Under the pieces are notes generated by a model. It saw only the letters and a program-made list of their open reading frames with translations. It was not told the DNA's origin and made no database searches. Of a DNA stretch of 64,000 nt, positions 1-11,394 are shown piece by piece. The DNA is taken from contig JAPFBE010000032.1 in NCBI GenBank assembly GCA_034336665.1, positions 2,790,001 to 2,854,000 on the forward strand. The letters run 5' to 3'. This stretch comes from Luscinia megarhynchos (lineage: Eukaryota > Chordata > Aves > Passeriformes > Turdidae). The translations under genes and the position numbers were made by a program. How positions within the stretch are numbered: position 1 is the stretch's first letter; each line of letters opens with the position of its first letter.

Positions 1-74
1 GTGGGGGGAAGAAGTGTCCCTAGCTGTCCGTCACAACCCGACATCTTCCGCTCGCAAATCCCTAACTCCCCACA
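1..74 (-). repeat. 3' LTR of ERV a, partial
   Basis: Bases 1-74 repeat bases 3444-3517 almost exactly and end in the same TGTGGGGAG start (read on the minus strand). The rest of the LTR lies beyond the left edge of the window. Confidence 0.9.
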
Positions 75-92
75 TCTCCCCCCTCCCTCATG
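75..92 (-). promoter_or_regulatory. Polypurine tract of ERV a
   Basis: On the minus strand a run of G and A (GAGGGAGGGGGGAGA) abuts the TG start of the 3' LTR. This is the expected plus-strand DNA primer site of a retrovirus. Confidence 0.85.
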
Positions 93-194
93 ATTAGTAA
101 AAATCATACAAAGTTATAAAATTTAGACGTTATTAAATTTCATGGGTTAGTAAGGTTAGTATAAAATCGTGAGTGTGTTAGTAGCAGGCATGCC

Positions 195-1212
195 TTAAAG
201 TAATTGTCGGCGTTCGACGAGCATAATGTTGACTGTTTCTAGGCGCTTCTTAACGAATTGCACTAGTTTGTTAAATATGCAAGGCCCGAAGATTAGTGTT
301 AGTAAGAGTATAGTGACTGGGCCTATTAGGGTAGAGATTAGGGTGGTGAGCCATGGGGAACGGTTGAACCATGATTCGAACCAGCCCTGTTGAGCTTCCC
401 TGTCCATTTTTCTCAGGTTTAGTCGGTCTCTCAGTTCGGCCATGGAGTCTCTGACGACTCCGGTGTGGTCCGCATAAAAACAGCACACAGGCCTCCTTGC
501 TGCATGAACAGAAGGTCCAGTCCTCGCCTGTTTTGGAGGACGACCTCTGAGAGTGAGGAAAGGGATTTCTCTAGGGACGAAATGGATTTCTCGATTCTTT
601 GCAAGTCCTCGTCGACAGTCATCTGCAGTTGAGCCAGTCCTTGGTGTCGGGTTGCGAGGGCTGAGACGCCTGTGGCAGCGCCAGTAGCTCCTAAACCGAG
701 GAGCATTGCGATGGTGATGCCCGTTACCACTTCTCGCTTGTGGAGCCGGTCAGGTTCCTCGAGCATCTGGTACACTTCTTCTTCCTGGCGATACAGAACT
801 CTGGGGACAATGAGAACTTGAACACAAAAGTCGGTAGAGTGGTTGAATTTGTTAAGGAGTACACATGGGCTTACCCCTGACTGTTGACAGACCCACATTC
901 CCGATGCAGCAGGGATTACCCACTGGAACTTCCCCCCTTTAAGTTTGACAAATTCCCGGCAGACGTTGCCCATCTGCTTTGCCAAGGTTGCATTGCCGAA
1001 GCATTTGCCCTGACCCGCGGACCTGGCTTAGGGTAATGCCTCTCCGGGGGTGTCCCATCTGCATTGGCGTGGACTGTCTGACTTTGAAAAGATGAATGGG
1101 AGACCGATAGCAACCCCTTCATAAAAGGGGGCTGTGCATCATAGCACAACCAGCATGATTCTGTGAGGTTCGGGTTGGATTGGTTTAATGATAGAAAGGT
1201 GGCATTCAACAT
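195..1212 (-). pseudogene. ERV a env remnant, gamma-type
   Basis: Read from 1212 leftward. The first frame holds a surface-subunit segment with the CWLC motif (ESCWLCYDA) near 1140. A second frame (985-431) holds the end of SU, a basic cleavage-like site (HKRE), a glycine/alanine-rich fusion peptide, a heptad-repeat region and the [11 protein letters not shown] segment. A third frame (488-195) resumes at CCFYADH and holds the membrane anchor and tail. The CX6CC motif is collapsed by a deletion and frame change near 480-490. The env N-terminus is missing, lost together with pol. Membrane-fusion glycoprotein family; clearly inactive. Confidence 0.85.
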
Positions 1213-1249
1213 GTTTAGGAATGGGTTGTAGAGGGTTGGTCTGGCTAGG

Positions 1250-3113
1250 AGATCGACTGGGGGCAGTTTACTGCTACGTGGCCTGCCTGGGTCGCGACTT
1301 GAAGCATGCCATCACACTGGTTATTGCAGTGCGAACCGCTGCCTGGATGGGAGCAAGGTGCTCCTCCTTTACAACGTGCCTGATCATGGTTGCGACATTG
1401 GACCCAGGTGGCAGCGATCTTAAAATGTCCTTGGTGGTTGAATTGCATTGCTGCCTCAGGCAGTCGGCTACTACAGGGCCTTTCGCCTCTGAAGGTAATG
1501 AAGAGGAATCTACTGCTGCTTGGAGCCGGTCCACAAACTGAGTGAAGCTCTCACTCTCACTTTGCTTTATGGTGGACCAAGGCGACTGTTTAGCTAGTAC
1601 CTTAGAAACAGTACGGATGGCTTCTCTGGCAGCACGGGTTGTTGTCATGACCTCATGGGCCCGCAGACCCTCTGCCTGTGCTTGTGGGGTGATCATAGTT
1701 GGGTCTCTGCCCGTTAGCCTCTGTAAGCTGGAGCCGTGCAGTGGATGGTTTTCCCCCGTTACCAGGGCTAGCTGCTTTGCACAGTTATCCTCCCATTCTT
1801 GCTTAAAAACGATCATCCCTGCCCCATCAAAGATTAGCCTGCAAGTCTGTTTGATATCAAAGGGAAGCATATCGTCACCTCCAAAAACGCTATCCACAAG
1901 TGTGGAAACCATGGCAGAATTAATTCCCTTATCTGCAACCGCTTTTACGATAGCCTGTACGTCTTTCTCGGATTTACCGGCGAGTAGGTTCGTTGGTTCC
2001 CGTCTCGCCCCCCCAACCCGGACCGGGGGAACACGAAAGCGGCCGGGCGGATGGTTTCCCACTCCGCTGCAGATGCTATTTTTAATTTTTCTCCAGTCCG
2101 TGAGTGGAGTGCGGTCTTTCCTTGGCTCTCTTAACCCACGCCGGAGGGTTGCGCGGCTAGCGGTTCTGTAAGCCGCGGCACCCTTTTGTTAAATTCCCAG
2201 TCGGTGTCCGATTCGGCGTCCGACCATTTCTCCGACCAGCCATCCGAAGCTGGAGTCAGAGTCACAGCCGGAAGTCGACTGACTGGACGCTTCCGGGCTG
2301 CCGAGCCTTTTCTCGGGCTCCGCCTCGCCTCCGCCCCTCTCCTCCCGGGGGCCGGGCCGTTCTCCCCGCGCCTCTCCCCCCCGCCTCCCTGCTGGGGGGA
2401 GGTTCTTGCCTTATACGGATCTGCTTTAAAATGAGCTCTCTGGTTGGTCTGACGCCCGCCCGGGGGCCGCCTCCGCCTCCCTGCTCAGCTCGCTCTTACA
2501 GCCTATTCAGCGAGCCTTCTGCGGCCCCCTCCCCCGAGCTCTTGTTCCAATCCTGACCACGCGGTTCGGGCGCCATGTTCAAATGCATATGGAGGGGGTT
2601 TCGCTCTCCTCACGCTTGTATTTCTGATATTATAGCAGCGTTCGCGCCTCTCTGCTAGCCCCTGCCACAATGCCCGCGTTGCTCTCCCTCCTCCGGCTTT
2701 CTGGTGAGTCCCGGCCCACGGGCTGCGGGGTGGATCCAAGGTCCCAGCGTCCGCGTGGCTGCCCCGACTCGAACCCATCTACGGTTTGCGTACGCCCCGA
2801 TTCCCAGCTGCGGCGTGGCTAATAAACAAGTCCAGCGGCCCTCCAAGTCTCCTGTTCTTGCCGGGCAGTTTGCAGAGCCCGGATAACCTTCCCCCATGCC
2901 TTAGTGCCTTCCCAGAGCCGGACGACATGGTGTCCTCAGCCAGGGCGTTCGTGCATTTACCCCATATCTCCCGGATGGAGAATATCTACCGGGCTCTCTA
3001 TAGCCCCGATCTTTATAAGTCTCGGCACTGTGCAGAGAGAAATCATTAAGTTTACAATTTAAACCCCACTGCGCTGCGTGGATTTCACTCACGACCTTAG
3101 CAATGGCCTCCAT
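1250..3113 (-). pseudogene. ERV a gag remnant
   Basis: A start codon at 3113 opens a matrix-like reading (MEAIAKVVSEIH) after the primer site. The frame breaks repeatedly through a GC- and proline-rich stretch (about 2280-2900). An open capsid part runs 2062-1274 and contains a major-homology-region-like segment (FTQFVDRLQAAV) followed by RSLPPGSNVATMI. The nucleocapsid end is broken: zinc-knuckle pieces (GHVAVNC, 1270-1250) lie in another frame. Capsid resembles alpha/beta retroviruses. It joins env sequence at about 1250. Confidence 0.8.
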
Positions 3114-3211
3114 GGTCCACGCTGGTCCGGGGACGTCTCCCCGCCACACAAGTCCAGCTGTGTGGCCGGCCGGTCGTCCAGGCGATCCCCGAATTCGAGG
3201 CGGTTTCGCGT

Positions 3212-3229
3212 TTCCGGGTTTCGGCACCA
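3212..3229 (-). promoter_or_regulatory. Primer binding site, tRNA-Phe type
   Basis: The minus strand reads TGGTGCCGAAACCCGGAA, matching the 3' end of tRNA-Phe at 17 of 18 positions by my comparison. It lies 2 bases inside the 5' LTR end. Confidence 0.8.
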
Positions 3230-3231
3230 CT

Positions 3232-3517
3232 TGTTAGCGTTGGCGACCTGGTTCCAGCCGGCACGGCGGCTCTAACCCAGAGCCACTCGGTCCATGTGCT
3301 CCATATACCAATATGGCAGATAGCAAATGGCGTTTATTGAGGGGTCACAGGGGTTTTTATGGTGGGCTATCTCTATGTCATTTCCCTTAGCTCATGTCCG
3401 GCCGGGTGTGGCCAGGTACAGAGCCGGGATCTGACCACAGGGGGTGGGGGGAAGAAGTGTCCCTAGCTGTCCGTCACAACCCGACATCTTCCGCTCGCAA
3501 ATCCCTAACTCCCCACA
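3232..3517 (-). repeat. 5' LTR of ERV a
   Basis: 286 bases beginning TGTGGGGAG and ending AACA on the minus strand. It contains a minus-strand AATAAA near 3332-3337 and an A/T box near 3355-3363. Bases 3444-3517 are repeated at the left window edge. Confidence 0.85.
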
Positions 3518-4181
3518 CAGGTCAGAAAAGAAAGGCCAAGGAGAGTGCACTCCCCAGATAAACGAGAAAGGAGAACTGGTAACAACAGATATGGAGAAGG
3601 CTGAGGTATCAACGAGTTTTTTGCCTCAGCAGTCAGGTTCCCCATGTCTCTCAAGTCCCTGAACCTCTAAGTGAGAGTTGGGGGAGGGAAATCCCTCCCC
3701 TGTAAGCAAAGAGCAGATTCAAGACCATTTGATGAAGCTGAATAGCCACAAGTCTATGGGGCCTGATGAGATGCATCCCAAGGTCCTGAGGGAGCTGCCC
3801 GATGTTGTTGCCAAGCCACTCTCCATCATATTTGAAAAGTCATGATGGTCAGGCAAAGTCCCCAGTGACTGGGAAAAGGGAAACATTCCTCCTATTTTTA
3901 AAAAGGGGGGAAGGAAGACCCAGGGAACTACAGACCAGTGATTCTCACCTCTGTGCCTTGGAAGATCATGGAGCAGACCTTCATGGAAGCAATGTTAAGG
4001 TACATGCAAGACAAAGAGGTGGTCTGAGACAGCCAGCACAGCTTCACTAAAGGCAGATCTTGCCTGACCAGTCAGGTGGCCTTCTATGATGGAGTGACTG
4101 CAATAGTTGACAAGGGAAGACTGACCAGTGTCATCTACCTAGAGTTCTCTAAGGCTTTCAATATGGTCCCACACAACATCC

Positions 4182-4547
4182 TTGTCTCAAAATTGGAGAG
4201 ATGGGTTTGATGTATGGACTCTTCAGTGGATAAAGAATTGGCTGGATGGATACAGCCAGAGAGATGTAGTCAATGTCTCTATGTCTGGGTGGAGGCCGAT
4301 GATGAGTGATGTCACTCAGGGCTCTGTCTTGGGACCAGTGCTCTTTAATATCTTTATCAATGACATAGACAGTGGTATCAAGTGCAACCTCAGCAAGTTT
4401 GTAGATGACACCAAGCTGAGCAGTGCAGCTGACACAACAGAAGGGAGGGATGCCAGCCATAGGGACCTGGACAAGCTTGAGAATTGGGCCCATGAGAATC
4501 TCATGAGGTTTAACAAGTCCAAGTGCAAGGTGCTGCACATGGGTTGA
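4182..4547 (+). pseudogene. CR1 reverse transcriptase fragment
   Basis: Longest open piece of the CR1 ORF2 relic, 121 codons. Visible motifs are the [13 protein letters not shown] palm segment and the catalytic FVDDTKL (F/YADD-type box), then [20 protein letters not shown]. This is target-primed reverse transcriptase of a non-LTR retrotransposon, not retroviral RT. It is truncated and out of frame with the sequence before and after it. Confidence 0.85.
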
Positions 4548-4713
4548 GACATCCCAGACATAAGTACAGAGTGAAAGAACTCATTGAGAACAGCCCTGTG
4601 GAGAAGGACTCAGGGGTTCCAGTTGATGAAAAGCTGGACATGAGCCAACAGTGTGCACTTGCAGCTCAGAAGGCCAACCTCACCCTGGGCTGTATCAAAA
4701 GAGGTGTGGCCAG

Positions 4714-5117
4714 TGTGGTAATTGAAGCGACTGAAATAGGAGACATAAACCTGAGACCCCGGGAAACCAGGCACTGCAAAGATGCTAATTAGCTCATTCC
4801 AAAGTAAATATTATTCCTAGCCCTGATTGTCTGTTGGTCTGAGACCTTTCCCATAAAATGTCAAGCCCTTCGGGATTGGACCTTTGCCCTAAGGTATTCC
4901 CTATGTATTGTGAACTCGATCCCTTTCCTCCCGTCGTTGGTCACTGCCTGTCCTTGGAATAACATCACTTTTGGATACTATTTTTATGACCACGTTAATT
5001 AAAGGATATCTCTGGCATACCATCGTACCTGTCCTGTTATTATTATTATAGCCACACTATTACCCGGTTAAACCAGTAAGGTTGTCGCCAGGGGAGAACC
5101 ACCTGGAATGTGACACA
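4714..5117 (+). repeat. 5' LTR of ERV b
   Basis: 404 bases from TGTGGTAATTG to GTGACACA, followed directly by the primer site. It matches the split 3' copy. An internal ATTAAAGGAT segment near 5000 may be the polyadenylation signal. Confidence 0.88.
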
Positions 5118-5137
5118 TGGTGCCCTGGAACAGGGAT
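5118..5137 (+). promoter_or_regulatory. Primer binding site, Lys-like
   Basis: TGGTGCCCTGGAACAGGGAT directly follows the LTR. It resembles the tRNA-Lys(3) primer site with an extra base and one change. The assignment is tentative. Confidence 0.6.
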
Positions 5138-6187
5138 TTCTCATATTGAAGAGAACCCTGTGGGGTTTTTCAGTTGAGCTGGGTGATAGCAAACTGAAAT
5201 AGGAACCCTCTGCTGTAGAGTTGTGGATTCAGTTGTCACGCCTGACTCATCGATCTACCTTCGGAATACAGCCAGTAATCTCGGAACCCCTGCAGGAAAA
5301 GCAGGTGAGCAGAGGGAAGAAGAAAGACCTCATCACCCCTCCCCTAAGCCAGGTGGGTTCTCCTGCCCAATACTGCACTTTTTCTGGGTTCAAGATGGGA
5401 CAAAGACTTTCCACCTTAGAACGAGACATATATGGATGATATAAAAAACTTATAGCAGACCATGGGAAAGAGATGAAAAAATGGGAGCTGAAAATCCTAT
5501 TGAATTGGGTATTGCGAAATTTCCCGTCAGCTGCTGTTGTAGCCCCAGGCAGCACCACATCATGGGACCTCTCTAGACCTGGCTCGGACTGTGATATATT
5601 TTCATCGGGTTTTTGGGAATCTGTCAGGGTGAAGCTTTATGATCTATCCACCAAGAGGGACCCCGTGGCTCCCCACCTTCTGCCTGCTCACCGCGTGGTC
5701 CTAGAGATCCTGAAAGTTGAAGAAAGACGGCACCGATCACAGCCTTACACCAGCCCGTCTGAGAAATCTGCAACCGCTATTTCTCCACCAAGCTCTATCT
5801 CCTCCCTGCCTAGGTCTGCTTCTAATCCCCTTATCCCTAGGGAAGGAAGGGAGGGGGGTGGGGGAACACGCCAGCAAACCCCATCTCCTATGCAGGAATC
5901 TGGCCCCGTTGCTTCTTCTGTCCTGGCGCATTCCCCACCTTCTAGCCCCTCAGACAGCCCTAGAGTGAGGCATGACGTAGAGAATGCCACCATGCGCAAA
6001 GGATGCCCCAGTGGTTACTTTGCCACTTCGTGCCTCATTCAACCTTCAACGGCAGTACAGGATGGCACTAGCCACGTTATCTTGAACCCCTGGACCCCTT
6101 CCCTCTCCCTCCCCGACTCCTCCTCCCCCCTTCCCCAAGCACCTCTAATCACCAACTCTCCTCCTTCCTATTCACTTGCTAACGAGG

Positions 6188-6915
6188 TGTCTTGTGTTGC
6201 AATACAGGATGTGGCCAGAAATGTGTATTTTATCACCATCTGTTGAAGCCGGGTGGGGCAGTAACCCTTATCTCCATGGCACTATTGTCTGCTAATGGGC
6301 CATCTTTAAGACTAGGTGGGGCAATCATCTTTATCTTTTCCACAACCCATCTTCCCTCCAGGAAGATATCATGTGCTGCTGAACCATTAAGTCCCACTGT
6401 ATGACTGATAAAATTACATCATCCCATTGGGAGATGCTCCAGCCAGGGGGAGGAGCCAAGCCTTTTCTACTTAGATAAAACACCTGAGATTTTGGACAGC
6501 AAGATACCTTCTTTCCACTGGATTACAGAGGAGAAGCCGGACCTTTCTACATCATCCCTGGACCTTCAGAGGAAAACTGCAGTCTTCTACAGGACCACTG
6601 CTTCAACTGAACCACATCTGTCACTGCAGGAGGACTGTAGCCACCATTTAATGGGACTGCTACCACCCCCCTGACTGACGATGTGTCAGGTTGTATTCTG
6701 ACTCTGTCAATGTTTTGGGATTGTTCTTTGTAATACTGTATTTCTATTTTAATTTTCCTAGTAAAGCACTGTTATTCCTAATTCCCATATCTTTGTCTGA
6801 GAGCCCCCTAAATTCAAAATTATAATAATAATTTGGAGGGAAGGGGTTTGCATTCTCCATTTCGAAGAGAAGCTTCTGCCTTTATTGGCAGACACCTGTC
6901 CTTCAAACTAGGACA
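6188..6915 (+). mobile_element. Solo LTR in gag of ERV b
   Basis: 728 bases beginning TGTCTTGTG and ending TAGGACA, flanked by a perfect 5-bp duplication cgagg (6183-6187 and 6916-6920). Removing it joins the gag linker coding on each side. Strand assigned from the AGTAAA box near 6760 and the terminal layout, so orientation is less certain than the boundaries. Confidence 0.88.
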
Positions 6916-7141
6916 CGAGGCTACTTCTGCCTCCAAGCCAAGACCAGAAAAAACGGTTTTATTGCCTCAGATTTCATCACCTCCGTTCCAGGGGGCGGGC
7001 ACCGTGGGGTTTGTTACCCCCCCCATTCCTCTTGCTGGGGCGTGGAGTGTGGGGCTCGCTCCGCCTCTGCCCGGCGCTGCCATGCCCTCTGCTCCTGCCC
7101 GGCCCGCCCCTTCAGCACTGCCCTCGAGTGCTCCCGTTCCT

Positions 7142-7514
7142 TGTGGACACTGCTGAAGGCTCGTGGGGAACCTAATCTGTTTTTTTCCCAGGTTGTTGAG
7201 TTTTCTCAGCTCCAGCCTGGATCTTTCCAAGGCTGGGAATCTTTCACAGAGACAAAACAAGGAAAGGTAGAAAGAAAACACAGATAGACACCTGGTGTTG
7301 ACCACCAAGTTATGTGAGTGTCTCGTGATATTTTGCAGAGAGCATGTTTTCAAAGAGATGTTGCCTTCTTTGACCGATGAGTCTTTTCTACTTTGTTTTT
7401 TGCGATCTCCCTTATATATATGCCATGGCGTTTCAATAAATTGCTCCTTCTTGCTGCTTGGAAGCGGAGTTGTGTTGCTGTATTCTTTTGCCGCTTCCTA
7501 GCCTCACAGCGACA
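7142..7514 (+). mobile_element. Second solo LTR in gag of ERV b
   Basis: 373 bases from TGTGGACACTG to CAGCGACA with a perfect 6-bp duplication gttcct (7136-7141 and 7515-7520). A TATATATA box lies near 7411 and AATAAA at 7435-7440, both on the plus strand. It is unrelated to the solo LTR at 6188. Confidence 0.9.
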
Positions 7515-8517
7515 GTTCCTCCCACTGGGGCGTGGAGCATTCGGCCCACTTCCGCCCCTGCTTCAGCATCGATCGCCGCTCCTGCCCTTCCCCTGAGTGC
7601 CCCACTCCCCCCGTTCAGGGTGGGCACGGTGGAGCCCGCACCGCCCCCGCGCCAGCCCCGATCCCATGCCACTGCTGGCACTGGCCCTACACCGGCTCCT
7701 TGGGGGGTGGCCGCAGGCACGCAGGACCTTTTACCGACTCCTACTACGGTAGCAACATTCCGTAAATCCAGCAAATACCTAGTCTTTTTTTCTTCTCCCT
7801 CTTCCTCCAAAGAGGATTTAAGCCTTTCAGGTTGCAACAATTCCACCAACCCGTGGGAAAATATCCAGGCTGGGGCGGTAAAGGAAGGGGACTGGGAAAT
7901 TGCTTCTAAAATCACGGCTTTCCCAGTGAGATATGGGGCGGGGGGGAGACGGCTCTTTTTGGGAACCCCTTTCATACAGAGAGGTAAAGGAACTATGAAA
8001 AGCTGCTAAGGATTACAGAAGAGGTTCTCCTTTCTTTAAAAATCTGATGAGGGCTACATTTACAGCTCATATCCAACCTGATGACTAGGCTGCTAACCTC
8101 CCCAGGCCAGTGCTTGATATTAAAAATGCCGCTAGGAAAACACTGATCCAAGTACCTGATGGGAACACACATGCAGGGGAAATGTATTCAGGGAAAACTG
8201 TTTCTCCAGAAAGATACAGGAAGGGAGAAACTGATTTCAAAGAAAAAACCCTAGCCTATCAAAAGGGAATGAAAGTGTGTAATGCTATAAAAATTTTTGG
8301 AGGGATTTATTTTGATTGGCAATCAAATGGAAGCTAAAATTATTGCATATGTGTTAACCCTCTGTAATCTGAAACACATAGCATCTGTGCTGCTGTCCTC
8401 AACTGGGTTCACCCCGAGGAAAGGAGGGTGGAAAGAACTGTTAATATCAAAACCTCGAGCTGAGAAAAGAATACCCAGCCAGACAACCAGGCTAGTAACA
8501 CACCTACACAGAATTTT

Positions 8518-8870
8518 GTGGAGATGAAACAGGGGACCAGTGAACAATGCATGAAATCCAACCTAATTACTGAGATTGTAAGCCGTTACCAGCCTCAAAT
8601 TGCTTGCACACTGGAACTCAATAACAAAAAGGTTATTCTGTTAGGAATTATTGATACAGGTGCAGATGTAACAGTCATGTCAGAATCCAAGTGGCCTGCC
8701 AAATAGACTCTTGAACCTGCTACAAGGAACAACTTCAGCCTGTAAAGCACACAGTTCATTAACTCTTGGGACCTCAAAACCATATTGCTAACACCAGACC
8801 CTTGGTGGTAAAAGCCCCCATAATCTTGTGGGGAAGAGACATTGTGTCCCAGTGGCCAACACAACTAAAG
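8518..8870 (+). pseudogene. ERV b protease remnant
   Basis: The frame contains the retroviral aspartic protease core LGIIDTGADVTVMS at about 8640-8680, then a stop at 8704-8706. The end of the domain (LWGRDIVSQW) is readable near 8829 in another frame, so the flap region is frameshifted. The enzyme would cleave Gag and Pol. Reverse transcriptase, RNase H and most of integrase, which should follow, are absent. Confidence 0.8.
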
Positions 8871-9009
8871 ACAAGTTTTTAATTGAGCCATTGAACAACG
8901 AGACATTCTTGACTTTAAAACCCTATAAATCCATATGGAAAGGGCCACTGCTGCAGCTATTCAAACAGCCAGCTTCACCATCACCAAGAAGATACTCCAT
9001 CAAATACAG

Positions 9010-9750
9010 AGACTGTTATGATTTGTTTTGTTATTAGAGTTTTTCTATGTTTATATGTCCTTTTAATTTGGTTAATTGATTTTGTTATGTTGCAGGCATC
9101 ATCAAGAAAGCTGAAAATTTATTTCTAAAGAAAATTATTAATGATCTACTTTATTCTTTGTTTAAAATTCTAATTTTTATGTGTTTGCCAGGATTCCTAG
9201 CACAAAGTTATACACAAGCTGGCACCCTTTTGACGCAAAGAATATTGTAAAAATTGTAAGATTTGTAGCACTGCTTACCATCAAAGAACTCCATATGGTG
9301 CACATATCATGTGAATTGTTTATTCACATAATGAAGCAACAATCTTATAGAATGTTAGTTTAATTGGTATTGTCATGCCAGTCAAGTTATTTAGTTTATG
9401 TAGCTTTTTCTTTTCATTCTCAATTAAGGTTGTAAATTCACCTAGTCTTCATCTTACTCTTTATTCTACATGTCTTTCTCAAATGTAATTCTATTTTAGT
9501 TATTATCTACTAACTTTTACTAATCTTTTAATACTCAACTTTGCTTTCAAAAAATCTTTAAAGCTATCATGTGTACTAACCAAAAGATTAGTCCAGTTCA
9601 CACAGTTCCTGAGATTTCCCTGCCCACAACACTTGCATCTACTGCTCCTGCCTATCTTTCAACACCTACTAACAAAAAAAAAGGGGGAATAGGGACCCTA
9701 CCCATAGTAAAAAAGGCCATATATGTATTTTAATTTTTAAAATAACTCAT
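9010..9750 (+). other. A/T-rich unexplained stretch within ERV b
   Basis: About 740 bases between protease and integrase remnants where pol is expected. I see no reverse transcriptase motif. It holds a short leader-like reading (FMCLPGFLAQSYTQAG, near 9178) and a purine run AAAAAAAAAGGGGGAATAGGG near 9668-9688 that looks like a polypurine tract. It could be a deletion scar, decayed pol or a fragment of another element. Confidence 0.4.
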
Positions 9751-9752
9751 TT

Positions 9753-10010
9753 ATGGTGTCTAACCCCTCAATCATCAGACATTTTTCTAACACTACACAA
9801 GCACAGATAAAAGAGAGACCACCTGTTCTAATCAAAGATCTAGAATCCAACCAAATTCTAAGGCCTTTCCCACTAATTACCTGGAGAAGAGGATATGCTT
9901 GTGTCTCTACAGATAAAGGACCTCGCTGGGTTCCAGCAAAAAAATTTAAAATTTTATCTACAGATTTTACAGGAACACCAAGACGCTCCACAAGAAGAAC
10001 CCCAAAATGA
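9753..10010 (+). pseudogene. ERV b integrase C-terminal fragment
   Basis: An 85-codon open piece with the integrase C-terminal segment TWRRGYACVSTDKGPRWVPAKK. The same motif, WGRGYACVSTPSGPRWIP, occurs in provirus C, which supports common beta-like ancestry. The catalytic core is missing. Confidence 0.8.
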
Positions 10011-10099
10011 ATCTGAAGAAAGAACATCCTGAGAACAACTACCTACCTGCTGCAAAACTCTGTTACACTTCCCTAATTTTCTTAGCTTTCCCACAGATT

Positions 10100-11330
10100 G
10101 TTCTGTCAAATATGATTTCAAAGTGACTCCTGCTCACTGCTACCATCCTGATCAGCTCCATGCTCCTCATAAAGACCTGGATTGTCCTGCAGCCAAAACA
10201 AAATGTATGGGTAACTCTGGCAAAAGCCATAAAACAAGACACTCTGTGCTTGTCTGTTGCTAGCCCTGATGACCCCTTTTCCACCTGCCTGGTAGGGCAG
10301 CCTGCAGATGTATGGCCAATACCCAATAATTCTACCCGTATGAAAGATAACAATCCTAATGGCATATGGAAACAACACTCTACATGCCTGGGATCACTGG
10401 ACCCAGAAATTCCCACATGCATCACTAGAACCGTAGGAGCTAGAAATTCTTGGCTCTGTGAAAATGGATTTTTGCATAAGGTTTTTTTATAAATTAAAAT
10501 CGGAAATGATTGAAAGACCCACAATCATAAAAGAAAGAAAAAATATTAGGAAAGATGTTTCCCCATACCATCCAGCTTACAAAAATCAGAGCCAATGGTG
10601 CAATTATACCTTGCTCATCACTTCTTGGTCGAGTAATTACCCACTCCAGCTACCGCAGGGTGTGTTTCTTATTTGTGGGGACAGAGCATGGCCTGGCATA
10701 CCATCACAAATTAAGGGTGGGCCTTGTAGCTTGGGGAGGCTTACTTTGCTGGCACCCAACATAAAAATAATCCATAGCAAAGAGAACAGACCAAAAAGAT
10801 CTCCACACTACTTTGAATCTGATTGCAATGATGATGTCACATATTGGAGTAAAGGCAAAAGAATAGCTGCCTCCCTTTTACTGCCCTGGATGGCTGCAGC
10901 AAAAGCTTTAGGTCCATTAGACCATCTCAGGTGCCTCCTAGGTAAATAAACCAATGCAACCGCCCTTGCATAAAGTGGTTTGCTCTCAGATGTAGATGCT
11001 ATCAGGCACACCACCTTGAAAAACAGGGCAGCAATAGACTTTCTACTCTTAGCACATGGGCATGGCTGTGAGGACTTCGAGGGCATGTGTTGCATGAATC
11101 TTTCTGATCATAGCGAGTCCATTCATCACAGCATTCAAATTCTCAAGGAAGGATTCAAGAAGTTACAAAAGGAAGATGACTAGTTCAACGGACTATTCAA
11201 AAATTGGAACTTATCTAGTTGGGCTCTATCTTTAGTCAAAACAGGTTTACTGATTTTTGTAGTTATTGTGTTTATGTCGTTACCCTGTTTGTTAAATTGT
11301 ATGTTAAAGATTTTTCATAATTTTTTACCA
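10100..11330 (+). pseudogene. ERV b env, alpha-type TM, frameshifted
   Basis: Surface-subunit pieces (PKQNVWVTLAKA at about 10190; ICGDRAWPGIPSQI near 10670; YWSKGKRIAASLLLPWMAAAKALG near 10840) are spread over several frames. The TM part (about 10980-11183) carries [18 protein letters not shown] followed by a CX6CC motif (CEDFEGMCC). A hydrophobic anchor follows near 11235-11310. The same arrangement occurs in provirus C env. It combines an alpharetrovirus-like env with beta-like gag/pol parts. Stops and frameshifts make it non-functional. Confidence 0.8.
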
Positions 11331-11345
11331 AAAGTCTTTGAAATC

Positions 11346-11362
11346 AAGAAAAAAGGAGCAGA
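11346..11362 (+). promoter_or_regulatory. Polypurine tract of ERV b
   Basis: AAGAAAAAAGGAGCAGA lies directly before the TG of the 3' LTR. Confidence 0.75.
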
Positions 11363-11394
11363 TGTGGTAATTGAAGCAACTGAAATAGGAGACT

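Larger units (their letters stand above)
1..3517 (-). mobile_element. ERV 'a', pol-deleted provirus, minus strand
   Basis: A provirus read on the minus strand. In that direction: a 5' LTR (3517-3232), a tRNA-Phe-type primer site, a broken gag, then directly the surface and transmembrane parts of env, a purine tract, and the first 74 bases of the 3' LTR, cut by the window edge. No reverse transcriptase or integrase lies between gag and env, so pol is deleted. Capsid is of alpha/beta type while env is gamma-type (CWLC motif, fusion peptide, immunosuppressive-like segment). It sits in CR1 sequence on its right side (3518 onward); the left flank is outside the window, so the target duplication cannot be checked. 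Confidence 0.85.
5395..8009 (+). pseudogene. ERV b gag, broken by two solo LTRs
   Basis: The likely start is ATG 5395 (MGQRLSTLERDIY, N-terminal glycine for myristoylation). A TGA at 5437-5439 interrupts after 14 codons, then matrix continues (MKKWELKILLNWVL) with a helical domain and a long proline/serine-rich linker to 6187. Solo LTRs fill 6188-6915 and 7142-7514. Between and after them the proline/alanine-rich linker continues, including a GAWS-type segment seen on both sides, to AFPVRYGAG near 7915, the probable capsid start. Capsid beyond 8010 is decayed. Structural polyprotein of a beta-like retrovirus. Confidence 0.75.

Noticed and set aside
2280..2560. CpG-island promoter of a host gene
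   Set aside because: The GC-rich block lies within the gag linker region of ERV a and has no host exon near it.
5473..6246. Host proline-rich protein gene
   Set aside because: It follows a primer site and a matrix-like start and is cut by a solo LTR. It is the gag linker of ERV b.
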